A stretch of 64,000 nt of DNA. Origin: Achromobacter spanius (GTDB taxonomy: Bacteria > Pseudomonadota > Gammaproteobacteria > Burkholderiales > Burkholderiaceae_B). Below the pieces are notes generated by a model. That model saw only the letters and a list, made by a program, of their open reading frames with translations, searched no databases and had not been told where the DNA came from. This document shows positions 17,502-25,992 of this stretch, piece after piece. The translations under genes were made by a program, and so were the position numbers. How positions within the stretch are numbered: the first letter of the stretch is position 1; every line of letters begins with the position of its first letter. The stretch covers positions 2,232,001 to 2,296,000 of the forward strand of contig NZ_CP121261.1 of the NCBI RefSeq assembly GCF_029637605.1, read 5' to 3'.

Positions 17502-18971
17502 CTACTCGTCCTTTCCGGAAAGCTTGTCCGCCAGCTTGGCGGGGAACCACAGGAACGCCAGGCCGATCAAGATCGGCACGAAACGACCGTTCAGGATGTT
17601 GCCGAAATTCAGGAACACCATGCCGATCGTGGCGATCCAGGCCCATTTGCTGTATCCGCCCCGCTTGCCGCCCCGCGGCAGGGACTTCTGCTTGGCAAGT
17701 TCGGGGTTGCCGAACCATTCCGCCAGTTGCGCCGGCGCCACCGGCGCCGATGCCGACCAGCCCAGCTCGGACTCGCTCAGTTCGCGCGTCAGCTTCAGCG
17801 TGCCGGCCTTGTAGTCGGTGATCTTGGTGGTGTCGCCCGCCTTGACGCGCCAGTTGAACGCGCCCAGCGGCATCTCTACCCGCGAGGTGTAGTCGTACAA
17901 CTTCTGGTACAGCTTTGAGCGCCAGCGCACGCTGGTGGCGTTGTTCTGGCTGGGCCAGGTGTCGCAGACTTGCACGCGCTCCCAGCCTTCGTCGGTTTCC
18001 ACCAGCCAGATAAAGCCCTTGGCCGGATTGAACAGCAGGTATTCGATCCAGTCGGACGGTTCTTCGGGGTCGGGATCGGCGCATTTCATCAAGCCGATCA
18101 GCGTGTAGCTGACGCCACTGATCTTGGCCACCGCGCCCAGCGACAAGGTGGTGCTGATCGACTTGACCTTGCGCGCCTTCGCGATGACTTCGACGGTGGG
18201 GCCGGAACAATCGACCGCGGCCGCGCAGGACGGGCACACCACGTGGGTGGCCATGGCCGCCACGAAGCTGATGGGCGCACCGCAGTTGGGGCAGTCCAGC
18301 GCCTTGATCTGGCCGCGAAAACGGCCGGCGGTCTCTTCCACCTGTTCGTTGCTGCGCAACGATGCCGCCTGCATGGCGGACAGGTCGAAGGCCTTGCCGA
18401 TATAGAGCTCGGGTTCGGGGCCGTCGGAAAAATCCAGCGTGAGAAAGGCGTCCACACTGCGGAAATCCGCCACCTTGGCTTCCCAGCCATTGCCCGGCAC
18501 AAAAGGCAGTTCGCCCTGCGCCCCGCCGGCCTGTGCGCGGCGCATGTCCGACGCCACGAAGCGCTGCCCGTCCAGCTTGAGCTCGTCGCCTGGCGCGATG
18601 TCGGCAAAAGCCGGCAGGCCTTGCGTGGACTTGACCTTGCGCCGCCGCGTAAGCGCGTACTGGCCCGAGGCGTCCGACAGCCAGCCGTCGGCGCCATCTT
18701 CGAACCAGACGTACCACTCGTTCCAGAAGCCGTCGTCGTAGCGCAGCTGGATGCGGCCGATCACGTCGAAACGCTTGCCGTCGACGCTGCCCGCCGCGCC
18801 CAGGCACAGCGGCGAATAGTCTTCCAGCACGTCGGCCATTTCGCCGATGCGCTTGACTGACTCGGCATCTTTCAACAAGGTGCTGCGGCAAGCGCCGCAG
18901 ACCGCCATGACCGAGGCGGTAGAGGTGAACTTGACCGGGGCGCCGCACTGCGGACACAGAACCTGCTGCAT
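17502..18971 (-). CDS. DUF4178 protein with two zinc ribbons and a C-terminal membrane anchor
   Basis: This 489-residue protein contains two copies of a unit with a zinc ribbon followed by a DUF4178 beta-rich domain. Ribbon one uses Cys6, Cys9, Cys25 and Cys28. Ribbon two uses Cys227, Cys230, Cys246 and Cys249. The second DUF4178 copy includes SDWIEYLLFNPAKGFIWLVE. Two hydrophobic helices at about residues 445-483 anchor it to the membrane, leaving the domains in the cytoplasm. The biochemical role of DUF4178 is unknown. In other bacteria, as I recall, it sits with SPFH, DUF350 and polyamine genes, as here. It lies six bases after the SPFH gene. Confidence 0.85.
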   Translation of the reverse strand: MQQVLCPQCGAPVKFTSTASVMAVCGACRSTLLKDAESVKRIGEMADVLEDYSPLCLGAAGSVDGKRFDVIGRIQLRYDDGFWNEWYVWFEDGADGWLSDASGQYALTRRRKVKSTQGLPAFADIAPGDELKLDGQRFVASDMRRAQAGGAQGELPFVPGNGWEAKVADFRSVDAFLTLDFSDGPEPELYIGKAFDLSAMQAASLRSNEQVEETAGRFRGQIKALDCPNCGAPISFVAAMATHVVCPSCAAAVDCSGPTVEVIAKARKVKSISTTLSLGAVAKISGVSYTLIGLMKCADPDPEEPSDWIEYLLFNPAKGFIWLVETDEGWERVQVCDTWPSQNNATSVRWRSKLYQKLYDYTSRVEMPLGAFNWRVKAGDTTKITDYKAGTLKLTRELSESELGWSASAPVAPAQLAEWFGNPELAKQKSLPRGGKRGGYSKWAWIATIGMVFLNFGNILNGRFVPILIGLAFLWFPAKLADKLSGKDE

Positions 18972-18977
18972 GGGGCC

Positions 18978-19997
18978 TTAGCTGGTCAGTTTCTTCAGCA
19001 CTTCCGCCTTGGCCGTGTCGTAATCGGCGGCGGTGATCAGGCCTTTATCCAGCAGGTCTTTCAACTGCTGCAAGCGCGCGACGGGGTCGGGTTGCGATGG
19101 CGCCGCGGGTTGCTGGGGTTGAGCTTGAGGCTGGGCTTGCCCCACGCCCAAACCCGCCGCCATGGTCTGCCCCAACGCCGCGCCCGCCGCCAGGCCCGCG
19201 CCCACGCCGGCGATACCGCCTTCGTTCTGCGCGGCCAGGGGAATCGCCGTGGCCGTCTGGTACTGCGTGAACTTGTCCAGGTCGCCCGCCATGCCCATCG
19301 AAATCCGCGTGTCCAGCGCCTTTTGCAGCTCTTCGGGCAAGGACACGTTTTCAACCGTGAAGTTGTCCAGCTTGACGCCATAGCGGTCAAACACGGGCGC
19401 CAGTTGTTCGCTGATGCTTTGCGACATCAGCCCCTGGTTGCCCGCGATATCCAGGAACGGCACCTTGGACCCGCCCAGCGCCGTGGTCATGGCGGCCACC
19501 ACCATGTTGCGCAATTGCGCTTCCAGGTCGTCCACCGTGTATTCGTCGCGCGTACCGCTGATTTCCCGATAGAACTTGGCCGGGTCCGCAATCTGGTACG
19601 AATACACGCCGAACGCGCGCAGCCGCACCATGCCGAATTCGCTGTCGCGCAAGGTCACGGGTTGCGCCGTGCCCCAGCGCCGGCCCAGTTGCAGCCGCGT
19701 GCTGAAGAAGATCACGTCCGACTTGAAGGGCGACTCGAACAGCTTGTCCCAGTTCTTCAGGTAGGTCAGGATCGGCAGCGTTTGCGTGGTCAGCTTGTAC
19801 ATGCCGGGGCCGAACACGTCGGCCACCTTGCCTTCGTTCACGAACACCGCCATCTGCGATTCGCGCACGGTCAGGCTGGCGCCGTACTGGATTTCAAAGT
19901 CCTGCATCGGATGGCGCCAGGCGAGCACGCCGTCGCGATCCTCGTTCCATTGCAGGATGTCGATGAACTGCTTGCGAATAAAGGAACCGAGACTCAT
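18978..19997 (-). CDS. SPFH (band-7-like) domain protein with C-terminal SHOCT motif
   Basis: The 339-residue protein opens MSLGSFIRKQFIDILQWNED and contains a virion-core/YdjI-type SPFH domain (SQMAVFVNEGKVADVFGPG, RLQLGRRWGTAQPVTLRD, VKLDNFTVENVSLPEEL). An Ala/Gly stretch and a Gln/Pro linker lead to a terminal SHOCT helix pair (DPVARLQQLKDLLDKGLITAADYD). SPFH proteins oligomerise on membranes and organise microdomains. No transmembrane helix is evident, so it probably associates peripherally, perhaps through DUF350 or DUF4178. It lies 43 bp after the DUF350 gene. Confidence 0.9.
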   Translation of the reverse strand: MSLGSFIRKQFIDILQWNEDRDGVLAWRHPMQDFEIQYGASLTVRESQMAVFVNEGKVADVFGPGMYKLTTQTLPILTYLKNWDKLFESPFKSDVIFFSTRLQLGRRWGTAQPVTLRDSEFGMVRLRAFGVYSYQIADPAKFYREISGTRDEYTVDDLEAQLRNMVVAAMTTALGGSKVPFLDIAGNQGLMSQSISEQLAPVFDRYGVKLDNFTVENVSLPEELQKALDTRISMGMAGDLDKFTQYQTATAIPLAAQNEGGIAGVGAGLAAGAALGQTMAAGLGVGQAQPQAQPQQPAAPSQPDPVARLQQLKDLLDKGLITAADYDTAKAEVLKKLTS

Positions 19998-20040
19998 GAA
20001 AAGCTCTCCCGTGTCAGATCGGATTCGACGGCGCCCGCCT

Positions 20041-20439
20041 TCAGGTCAGGCAGGCCGCGTTCACGATGCCGGCGGCCAGCGAGATCGAACCGATCAGGCC
20101 GCCCATGGCGATGTTGTTTTGTTCGATGGCTTCGTTCATGCCCTGGATGGCCTTGTTGACCACCACATACACAACGATCTGCACCAGCATGGCGGCCAGG
20201 CCCCACACCAGGAACATCACGAAGCTGGCATGCACGGCAATGCTTGAGCACAGGGTGAAGCTGAAGCCCACCAGCGCGCCACCATACGACAGCACGGCGG
20301 CGATGTTGCCTTCGCGGATCAGGTCGAATTCCTTGTAGCGGGTCACGGCGGTATAGACCGCGGTGAAGACGCCCAGCATGACAAGCGCCGAGACGATATA
20401 GATCAGATAGGTCACCGCCGGATGCATCGCTTCTCCCAT
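20041..20439 (-). CDS. DUF350 (YjfL-like) four-helix membrane protein
   Basis: The 132-residue protein has four hydrophobic helices and the DUF350 pattern YTAVTRYKEFDLIREGNIAAVLSYGGALVGFSF, repeated in weaker form around AIQGMNEAIEQNNIAMGGLIGSISLAAG. It has an excellent AGGAGG ribosome-binding site. It is the first gene of the leftward half of the locus, transcribed from the palindromic region shared with the spermidine synthase gene. The family has no established biochemical function but recurs near polyamine and envelope-stress genes. Confidence 0.9.
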   Translation of the reverse strand: MGEAMHPAVTYLIYIVSALVMLGVFTAVYTAVTRYKEFDLIREGNIAAVLSYGGALVGFSFTLCSSIAVHASFVMFLVWGLAAMLVQIVVYVVVNKAIQGMNEAIEQNNIAMGGLIGSISLAAGIVNAACLT

Positions 20440-20458
20440 TGCCAGCCTCCTAATTGCG

Positions 20459-20490
20459 CGCAGTATATACGCCGCGTTCGATATACTGCG
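20459..20490. promoter_or_regulatory. Divergent promoter/operator palindrome of the polyamine locus
   Basis: A perfect 10-bp inverted repeat (CGCAGTATAT at 20459-20468, ATATACTGCG at 20481-20490) with a 12-bp spacer lies between the DUF350 ATG (20439) and the synthase ATG (20517). Each arm contains TATACT on the outward-reading strand, a good -10 hexamer for each direction. One regulator bound here could control both halves together. Confidence 0.6.
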
Positions 20491-20516
20491 AACGCATTTT
20501 TCGCCCCGGACACCTC

Positions 20517-22028
20517 ATGCGCGACCGCGTTCTCATCCTATCGGTATTGATCGTTGCTTCCTGCGGTTTGGGCTATGAGCTCATCAGCAGCGCGCTAGCC
20601 AGCTATTTACTGGGCGATTCCATCCTTCAGTTCTCCTCCGTCATTGGCTGCTATTTGTTCGCCATGGGCATCGGCTCGTGGTTGTCAAAATATGTAAGAG
20701 ACGAAGACGTTTTGAATCGGTTTATCGACGTCGAGCTGCTGGTGGCCTTGTTGGGCGGGGTCTCGGCGGCGGTGCTGTTCCTGGTGTTCGCCTGGCTGTC
20801 CGCGCCCTTTCGCGCGGCGTTGTATGTGGGCGTGTTCGTCATCGGCTTGATGGTGGGCATGGAGATTCCGCTGGTGATGCGGGTGTTCAACCAGCGCAAG
20901 GCCGAGTTCCGGGAAATTGTCAGCCGCGTGCTGACCTTCGACTATCTGGGCGCGCTGGCGGTGTCGTTGATCTTCCCGCTGCTGCTCGCGCCCAAGCTGG
21001 GGCTGCTGCGCACCAGTTTTCTGTTTGGCATCCTGAACGCCAGCGTGGCCCTGTGGACCACGTGGCTGTTTCGCGCCGAGGTGCGCCGCCCCGGCGAAAA
21101 AGCGTTGCGCGCCTGCGTGGTGATCGGCTTCCTGGGGCTGGGCTTCATCTATTCCTCCGCCATGACGACCTGGGCCGAAAAAGGCCTGTACGGCGACGAC
21201 GTGGTGCATGCCGAAACCACGCCCTACCAGCGCCTGGTGGTGACGCGCTGGCACGACGACCTGCGGCTATACATCAACAACAACCTGCAGTTTTCGTCGC
21301 GCGATGAGCATCGTTACCACGAATCGCTGGTGCATCCGGGTTTGCAGACGCTGCCCTGGGCGCGCAACGTACTGGTGCTGGGCGGCGGCGACGGGCTGGC
21401 GGTGCGCGAAATCCTTAAATACAAGAACATCGAACACATCACGCTGGTGGATCTGGACCCCGCGATGACGGGCTTGTTTTCGCGTTCCGAGCCCTTGGTT
21501 GCGCTGAACCAGGGTTCGCTCAAGGACCCGCGCGTCACCGTCATCAACGACGACGCTGGCCGCTGGCTGGAAACGCACGCCGAGGTCTACGACTTCATCG
21601 TGGTGGATTTTCCCGACCCGTCCAATTTCGGCCTGGGCCGCCTGTACTCGGTGCCCGTCTATCACCTGATGGCGCGCCACCTGGCGGAAAACGGCTACAT
21701 GGTGATCCAGTCCACGTCGCCCTACTTCGCGCCGCGTTCGTTCTGGAGCGTGGACGCCACGCTGAAGGAAGCCGGACTGAACACCTGGCCGTACCACACC
21801 TATGTGCCGTCGTTCGGTGATTGGGGCTTCATCCTGGCCAGCAAGCGGCGCGACTACACGCCGCCCGACAAGATCACCGTGCCCACGCGCTATCTCGACG
21901 CCGTGACCACGCGCGAACTCTTCCACTTCCCTGCCGACATGCCGGCGCTGGCGATGCCGCCCAACCGCTTGAATGAGCAGTCGCTCGTGCGCTATTTCGA
22001 CGAGGACTGGCGCAAGGTCATCCGCTGA
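20517..22028 (+). CDS. Membrane-embedded spermidine synthase (polyamine aminopropyltransferase)
   Basis: The N-terminal half of this 503-residue protein has about seven hydrophobic segments. The C-terminal half is a SpeE-type domain: LYINNNLQFSSRDEHRYHESLVHPG, the SAM-binding loop VLVLGGGDGLAVREI, the acidic VTLVDLDP-like strand (HITLVDLDPAMT) and catalytic-loop DFIVVDFPDPSN. It should transfer an aminopropyl group from decarboxylated SAM to an amine acceptor, with the active site at the membrane. I started at ATG 20517, since residues before it are not hydrophobic. Its stop overlaps the next gene's start by one base. The speD across the promoter would provide its donor. Confidence 0.9.
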   Translation: MRDRVLILSVLIVASCGLGYELISSALASYLLGDSILQFSSVIGCYLFAMGIGSWLSKYVRDEDVLNRFIDVELLVALLGGVSAAVLFLVFAWLSAPFRAALYVGVFVIGLMVGMEIPLVMRVFNQRKAEFREIVSRVLTFDYLGALAVSLIFPLLLAPKLGLLRTSFLFGILNASVALWTTWLFRAEVRRPGEKALRACVVIGFLGLGFIYSSAMTTWAEKGLYGDDVVHAETTPYQRLVVTRWHDDLRLYINNNLQFSSRDEHRYHESLVHPGLQTLPWARNVLVLGGGDGLAVREILKYKNIEHITLVDLDPAMTGLFSRSEPLVALNQGSLKDPRVTVINDDAGRWLETHAEVYDFIVVDFPDPSNFGLGRLYSVPVYHLMARHLAENGYMVIQSTSPYFAPRSFWSVDATLKEAGLNTWPYHTYVPSFGDWGFILASKRRDYTPPDKITVPTRYLDAVTTRELFHFPADMPALAMPPNRLNEQSLVRYFDEDWRKVIR

Positions 22029-23680
22029 TGCGCCGCCGCAGCTTTCTTCTGGGCGCGGCCACGGCGGCGGTGGCGGGCGCGGCGGGGTACGCCCGGTCGC
22101 GCATCGTCGAGACCACCGCTGACGTGTCCTATCCCGGCATGCAGGCCGGGCATGCGCTGCGCGACGGCGCCGCGCTGCCCGCGCCATCGGCCAGCCATCG
22201 GCATCAGGTGGTCATCTTGGGCGCAGGGGTGGCGGGCCTGTCCTGCGCCTGGAAGCTGGCGCGCGAAGGGTTCACCGATTTCGTCGTAGTGCAAGGGCCG
22301 GAATTTGCCGGCAACGCGGCGGGCGGGCAGCGCGACGAACTGCACTATCCGCTGGGCGCGCATTACCTGCCGCTGCCGTCGATGGCATCTACCCACGTGC
22401 GCGAGATGCTGGACGACTTCGGCATCATCGAGCGCGGCGCGGGCGACCTCCGCCCGTACTACGACGAGACCATCCTGGTGCATTCGCCGCAAGAACGCCT
22501 GCTGCGCAATGGCCAGTGGGAAGACGGCCTGCTGCCCATGACGGGCTTGCCCGATGCGGACGTGGCGCAACACCGCCGCTTTCTGGCGCTGATCGACCGC
22601 CTGCATACTCAGCTTGGCAACGACGGCCGCAAGGTCTTTTGCATTCCGCTGGTGCTGTCGTCCGACGACCCCGCGTGGCGGGCGCTGGACACCATCACCT
22701 TCAAGCAATGGCTGGACCGCGAAGGCTACACGTCGCCCGCCTTGCACTGGTATCTGAACTACTGCTGCCGCGACGACTACGGCGCCAACTACGACGTGGT
22801 TTCGGCCTGGGCGGGGCTGCACTATTTCGCCAGCCGCGACGGCCATGCCGCCAATGCCGCTGAAGGCGCGGTGCTGATCTGGCCGGGCGGCCTGTCGGTG
22901 CTGGCCGACCGCATGCGCCAGGCCATCGATGAAAAACTCGGGCACACCCGCTGGCTGATGGCCGGCACGGCAGTGCGCGTGGCCGAGACGCCCGCCGGCC
23001 CCTTGACTACCTGCTTGACGCTGGACGCCGAGCCGCGCGCCTATACGCTGCAAAGTCGGCGCACCGTGTGCGCCATGCCGCTGTTCGTGGCCCAACGCAT
23101 CCTGCCGGACATCCGCGCCTATGGGTATGACCCGGCCGCGCATGCCTCGTCGCATGCGCCCTGGCTGGTTTCCAACTTCGTACTGGACGGCTATCCCATC
23201 GAGGCGCCCGGCGAACCGCTGTCCTGGGACAACGTGGTCTACCAGGGGCGGGGGTTGGGCTATGTGGTGTCCACGCACCAATTGCTGCGCGTGACACGGT
23301 CGCCGCGCACTGCCTTCACGGCCTATCACGCGCTAAGCGGTCAGACACCCAGCGCCGCGCGGCAATGGTTGACCACGGCCAGCCCGCAAGACCTGCGCGA
23401 CGAAGCCGCCGCCGATTTGATTGCCGCCTACGGCCGCGAATTCTGGCGCAACGCGCGCCGGCTCGACATCACCGTGCGCGGCCATGCCATGGCCTCGCCG
23501 CTGTGCGGGTATCTATCCAACGCCGGGCTTGCCGCCTTGCGTGATGTGGACGGCCCGGTACTGTTCGCGCATGCGGACTTGTCGGGCTATTCCGTCTTTG
23601 AAGAAGCGTCGTGGTGGGGCGTGGTGGCGGCCGGCCGCATCCTGGGACAACAAGCGCTGCGTAGAGGAACACATGGGTAA
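22028..23680 (+). CDS. Tat-exported FAD/NAD(P)-binding oxidoreductase, amine-oxidase-like
   Basis: The 550-residue protein begins MRRRSFLLGAATAAVAG, a twin-arginine signal. A Rossmann dinucleotide fold follows (HQVVILGAGVAGLSCAWKL, with VVVQGPEFAGNAAGG), and a C-terminal FAD-closing segment reads GPVLFAHADLSGYSVFEEA. Overall it resembles flavin monoamine-oxidase or protoporphyrinogen-oxidase folds, but I cannot assign the substrate. It shares one base with the synthase stop and overlaps the next gene, so all three are co-translated. A role in oxidising a polyamine product in the periplasm is inference from position. Confidence 0.8.
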   Translation: MRRRSFLLGAATAAVAGAAGYARSRIVETTADVSYPGMQAGHALRDGAALPAPSASHRHQVVILGAGVAGLSCAWKLAREGFTDFVVVQGPEFAGNAAGGQRDELHYPLGAHYLPLPSMASTHVREMLDDFGIIERGAGDLRPYYDETILVHSPQERLLRNGQWEDGLLPMTGLPDADVAQHRRFLALIDRLHTQLGNDGRKVFCIPLVLSSDDPAWRALDTITFKQWLDREGYTSPALHWYLNYCCRDDYGANYDVVSAWAGLHYFASRDGHAANAAEGAVLIWPGGLSVLADRMRQAIDEKLGHTRWLMAGTAVRVAETPAGPLTTCLTLDAEPRAYTLQSRRTVCAMPLFVAQRILPDIRAYGYDPAAHASSHAPWLVSNFVLDGYPIEAPGEPLSWDNVVYQGRGLGYVVSTHQLLRVTRSPRTAFTAYHALSGQTPSAARQWLTTASPQDLRDEAAADLIAAYGREFWRNARRLDITVRGHAMASPLCGYLSNAGLAALRDVDGPVLFAHADLSGYSVFEEASWWGVVAAGRILGQQALRRGTHG

Positions 23681-24920
23681 GCACGTCATCGTCTTGGGCG
23701 CGGGCATTGTGGGCGTATGTTGCGCGCTGGAGCTATTGCGCCGGGGCGCGCGCGTCACGCTCGTCGACCGCCAGGCGCCCGGCATGGAAACGTCATTGGG
23801 CAACGCGGGCGTGCTGGCGCGCAGTTCCCTGATGCCGTTCAATCACCCCGGTTTGTGGGGGCAACTGCCCCGGCTGATGAAGAACGACAGCGTGCAGTTC
23901 CGCTATCGCGCGTCGTATCTGGCCAGGAACCTGGGCTGGGCGGCGCGGTTCTTGTTGAACGCGCGGCCGTCGGTATTCAAGGAAACCGTCAAGGCGCTGG
24001 ACGGCCTGATCCGGCTATCCGCGCCCGAACATTTGAAGCTGTTGGACGAAGCTGGTGCGCGCCATCGCTTGCGGGACACGGGCTGGGTATTTTTGTACCG
24101 CAGCGAGGCGGCGTGGCACGGCAGCGCGTTGGCGCGCAACACGTTTGCGCAGTATCAGGTGCCGACGCAAACCTTGAACGCCACCGAATTGGGCGAGCTG
24201 GAACCGGCGTTGTCACCGATCTTTCACCGCGCGCTGTGGATCCAGGGTTCGTATTCGGTTGACGACCCGCATGCGGTGGTCGCGGCGTACGCCGACCTGT
24301 TCCGCGCAAAGGGCGGCACGTTCCGGCGCTTGCAGGCCGCCAGCATCCGTCGCGACGGCCAGGGCTGGACGGTGCATGGCGCGCAAGGCTCGGAGTCGGT
24401 GTCGGCGGACCAGTTGGTGGTGGCGTTGGGGCCGTGGTCGAAGGCGATGTTGAAGAGCACGGGCATTGAGCTTCCCATGGCGTTTGAACGCGGCTATCAC
24501 ATGCATTACCGAGGTAAAGACGGGGCAAGCGTCACGCGCCCGGTGTACGACACGGGCGGCGGATATGTGTTGTCGCCCATGGCGCGCGGGCTGCGATTGT
24601 CGACGGGAGTGGAATTGGACGCCTGCGACGCGGCGCCACGCAACACGCAGTTGGACATGGCGGAGGCGCGGGCGCGTGAAGCGTTTCCGTTGGGTGAGCG
24701 CTTGGACGCGGCAGCTTGGCTGGGCCGTCGCCCTACCCTGCCCGATAGCCGGCCGATGATCGGCCAGGCGCCGAAACACCCGGGGTTATGGCTGGCGCTG
24801 GGCCATCAGCACATCGGTTTCAGCACCGCGCCGGGCACGGCGAAGATATTGGGTGAGTTGATGTTCGACGAGGGCGAGGCATCGCGCCATCAGGCGTTTC
24901 GGCCGGGGCGGTTGATTTAG
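23674..24920 (+). CDS. DadA-like FAD-dependent amino acid/amine oxidoreductase
   Basis: This 415-residue protein begins MGKHVIVLGAGIVGVCCALELLRRGARVTLVDR, the FAD-binding motif of the DAO superfamily. It contains SLGNAGVLARSSLMPF, ALGPWSKAMLKSTGIELPM and the C-terminal LWLALGHQHIGFSTAPGTAKILGELM, typical of D-amino acid dehydrogenase relatives. It overlaps the upstream gene by seven bases. It might oxidise a D-amino acid or a secondary amine; the sequence does not decide. The stop codon lies at the start of a short tandem repeat. Confidence 0.85.
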
Positions 24921-24989
24921 GGGGGGTTGTTAAGGGGCGGGCCGTTGATTTAGGGGCGTTGTTAAGGGCCAAGCCGTTGATTTAGGGGG
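24911..24989. repeat. Tandem 32-33 bp repeat at the end of the oxidase gene
   Basis: Copies starting GTTGATTTAGGGG occur at 24911, 24944 and 24976; the third is partial. The first includes the last codons and TAG stop of the preceding gene, so the 3' end of the gene has been duplicated into the intergenic region, probably by slippage. Confidence 0.75.
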
Positions 24990-25009
24990 TGTCGCGGGCG
25001 GCGGTGATT

Positions 25010-25158
25010 GATGGGTTGCGCGCGATCCAGGATGGGGTTCTTGCGGCGGACATCGCGCGCTTCACCCATCCTACGAATGCGTCGTTGACTTCGTAGGATG
25101 GGTGAAGCGCGCGATGACGGGCAACGGATCCCTGCCACCCCAACGCGCGCAACCCATC
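25010..25158. repeat. Nested intergenic palindrome (REP-like element)
   Basis: An inner perfect 26-bp inverted repeat (arms 25052-25077 and 25090-25115, core CACCCATCCTACG) has a 12-bp spacer. It is enclosed by a second perfect 15-bp inverted repeat (25010-25024 and 25144-25158, GATGGGTTGCGCGCG). Such nested GATGGGT/ACCCATC palindromes resemble dispersed intergenic repeats of proteobacteria. As RNA it would fold into a long hairpin and could act as a bidirectional barrier between the convergent neighbours. Confidence 0.8.
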
Positions 25159-25196
25159 TCGTGCTGCCCCAACGGGCACCATCTCACGCCGCCCCG

Positions 25197-25991
25197 CTAC
25201 CCCAACAACAACGCATCATCCGACAGTTTTTCCCCGCGCACGCGCTCGAACATCGCCAGCAGATCCGGCACGTCCATGCCGCGGCGCTCGTCGCCGGAAA
25301 CGTCCAACACCACCTGCCCCTGATGCAGCATCACCGTGCGGTCGCCCACGTCCAGCGCCTGGCGCATGCTGTGGGTGACCATCATGGTCGTCAACTGGTT
25401 TTCGGCGACGATGCGCGCCGTCAGTTGCAGCACGAAATCTGCGGTGCGTGGGTCCAACGCCGCGGTGTGCTCGTCCAGCAGCAAAATCCGCGACGGCTGC
25501 AAGGCGGCCATCAGCAGGCTGACCGCCTGGCGCTGGCCGCCGGACAACAACCCGATGCGGTCGGTCAGCCGGTTCTCCAACCCCAAGCCCAACGTAGCCA
25601 AGCGCTCACGAAACCCGTCCTTCATCGACGCCTTGACCGCGCGGCTATACCCTCTGCGCACGCCGCGCATCTGCGCCAGCGCCATGTTTTCTTCAATGGT
25701 CAGGTCTTCGCAGGTGCCCGCCATGGGGTCCTGGAACACTCGGGCCACCTGGCCGGCGCGCGCCCAGACGGGCTGGCGCGTCACGTCCACGCCGTTGATG
25801 TCGATGCTGCCCGAATCAATCGGCAGGTCGCCCGATACCGCGTTCAGGAACGTGGACTTGCCAGCGCCGTTGGACCCGATGACGGTCACGAACTGGCCCG
25901 AAGGAATGTCCAGCGACAACCCACGCAGCGCGCGGGTTTCGATGGGCGTTCCCGCGTTGAAGGTAATTTTCAGATCTTTTGCGGACAACAT
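25197..25991 (-). CDS. ABC transporter ATP-binding protein (TrpZ-like)
   Basis: Walker A (GSNGAGKS), Q-loop (RVFQDPMAGTCEDLTIEEN), signature (LLSGGQRQ), Walker B (RILLLDEHTAALDP) and switch His (MMVTHSMRQAL) are present. The Walker B Glu is followed by His instead of the commoner Pro, as often seen in this subfamily. The ATG at 25991, one base after the permease stop, gives 264 residues. With the permease and the lone binding protein upstream it forms a TrpXYZ/ABC_sub_bind-type importer. Related systems in Firmicutes are tied to tryptophan, but the ligand is not evident here. Confidence 0.88.
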   Translation of the reverse strand: MLSAKDLKITFNAGTPIETRALRGLSLDIPSGQFVTVIGSNGAGKSTFLNAVSGDLPIDSGSIDINGVDVTRQPVWARAGQVARVFQDPMAGTCEDLTIEENMALAQMRGVRRGYSRAVKASMKDGFRERLATLGLGLENRLTDRIGLLSGGQRQAVSLLMAALQPSRILLLDEHTAALDPRTADFVLQLTARIVAENQLTTMMVTHSMRQALDVGDRTVMLHQGQVVLDVSGDERRGMDVPDLLAMFERVRGEKLSDDALLLG

Positions 25992-25992
25992 A

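Noticed and set aside
17455..18957. A 500-codon minus-strand frame overlapping the DUF4178 gene
   Set aside because: It is Arg/Gly-rich in an offset frame. The DUF4178 frame carries two CxxC zinc ribbons and membrane helices.
24921..25196. Insertion sequence remnant
   Set aside because: No transposase fragment or target-site duplication was seen. The DNA consists only of tandem and palindromic repeats.
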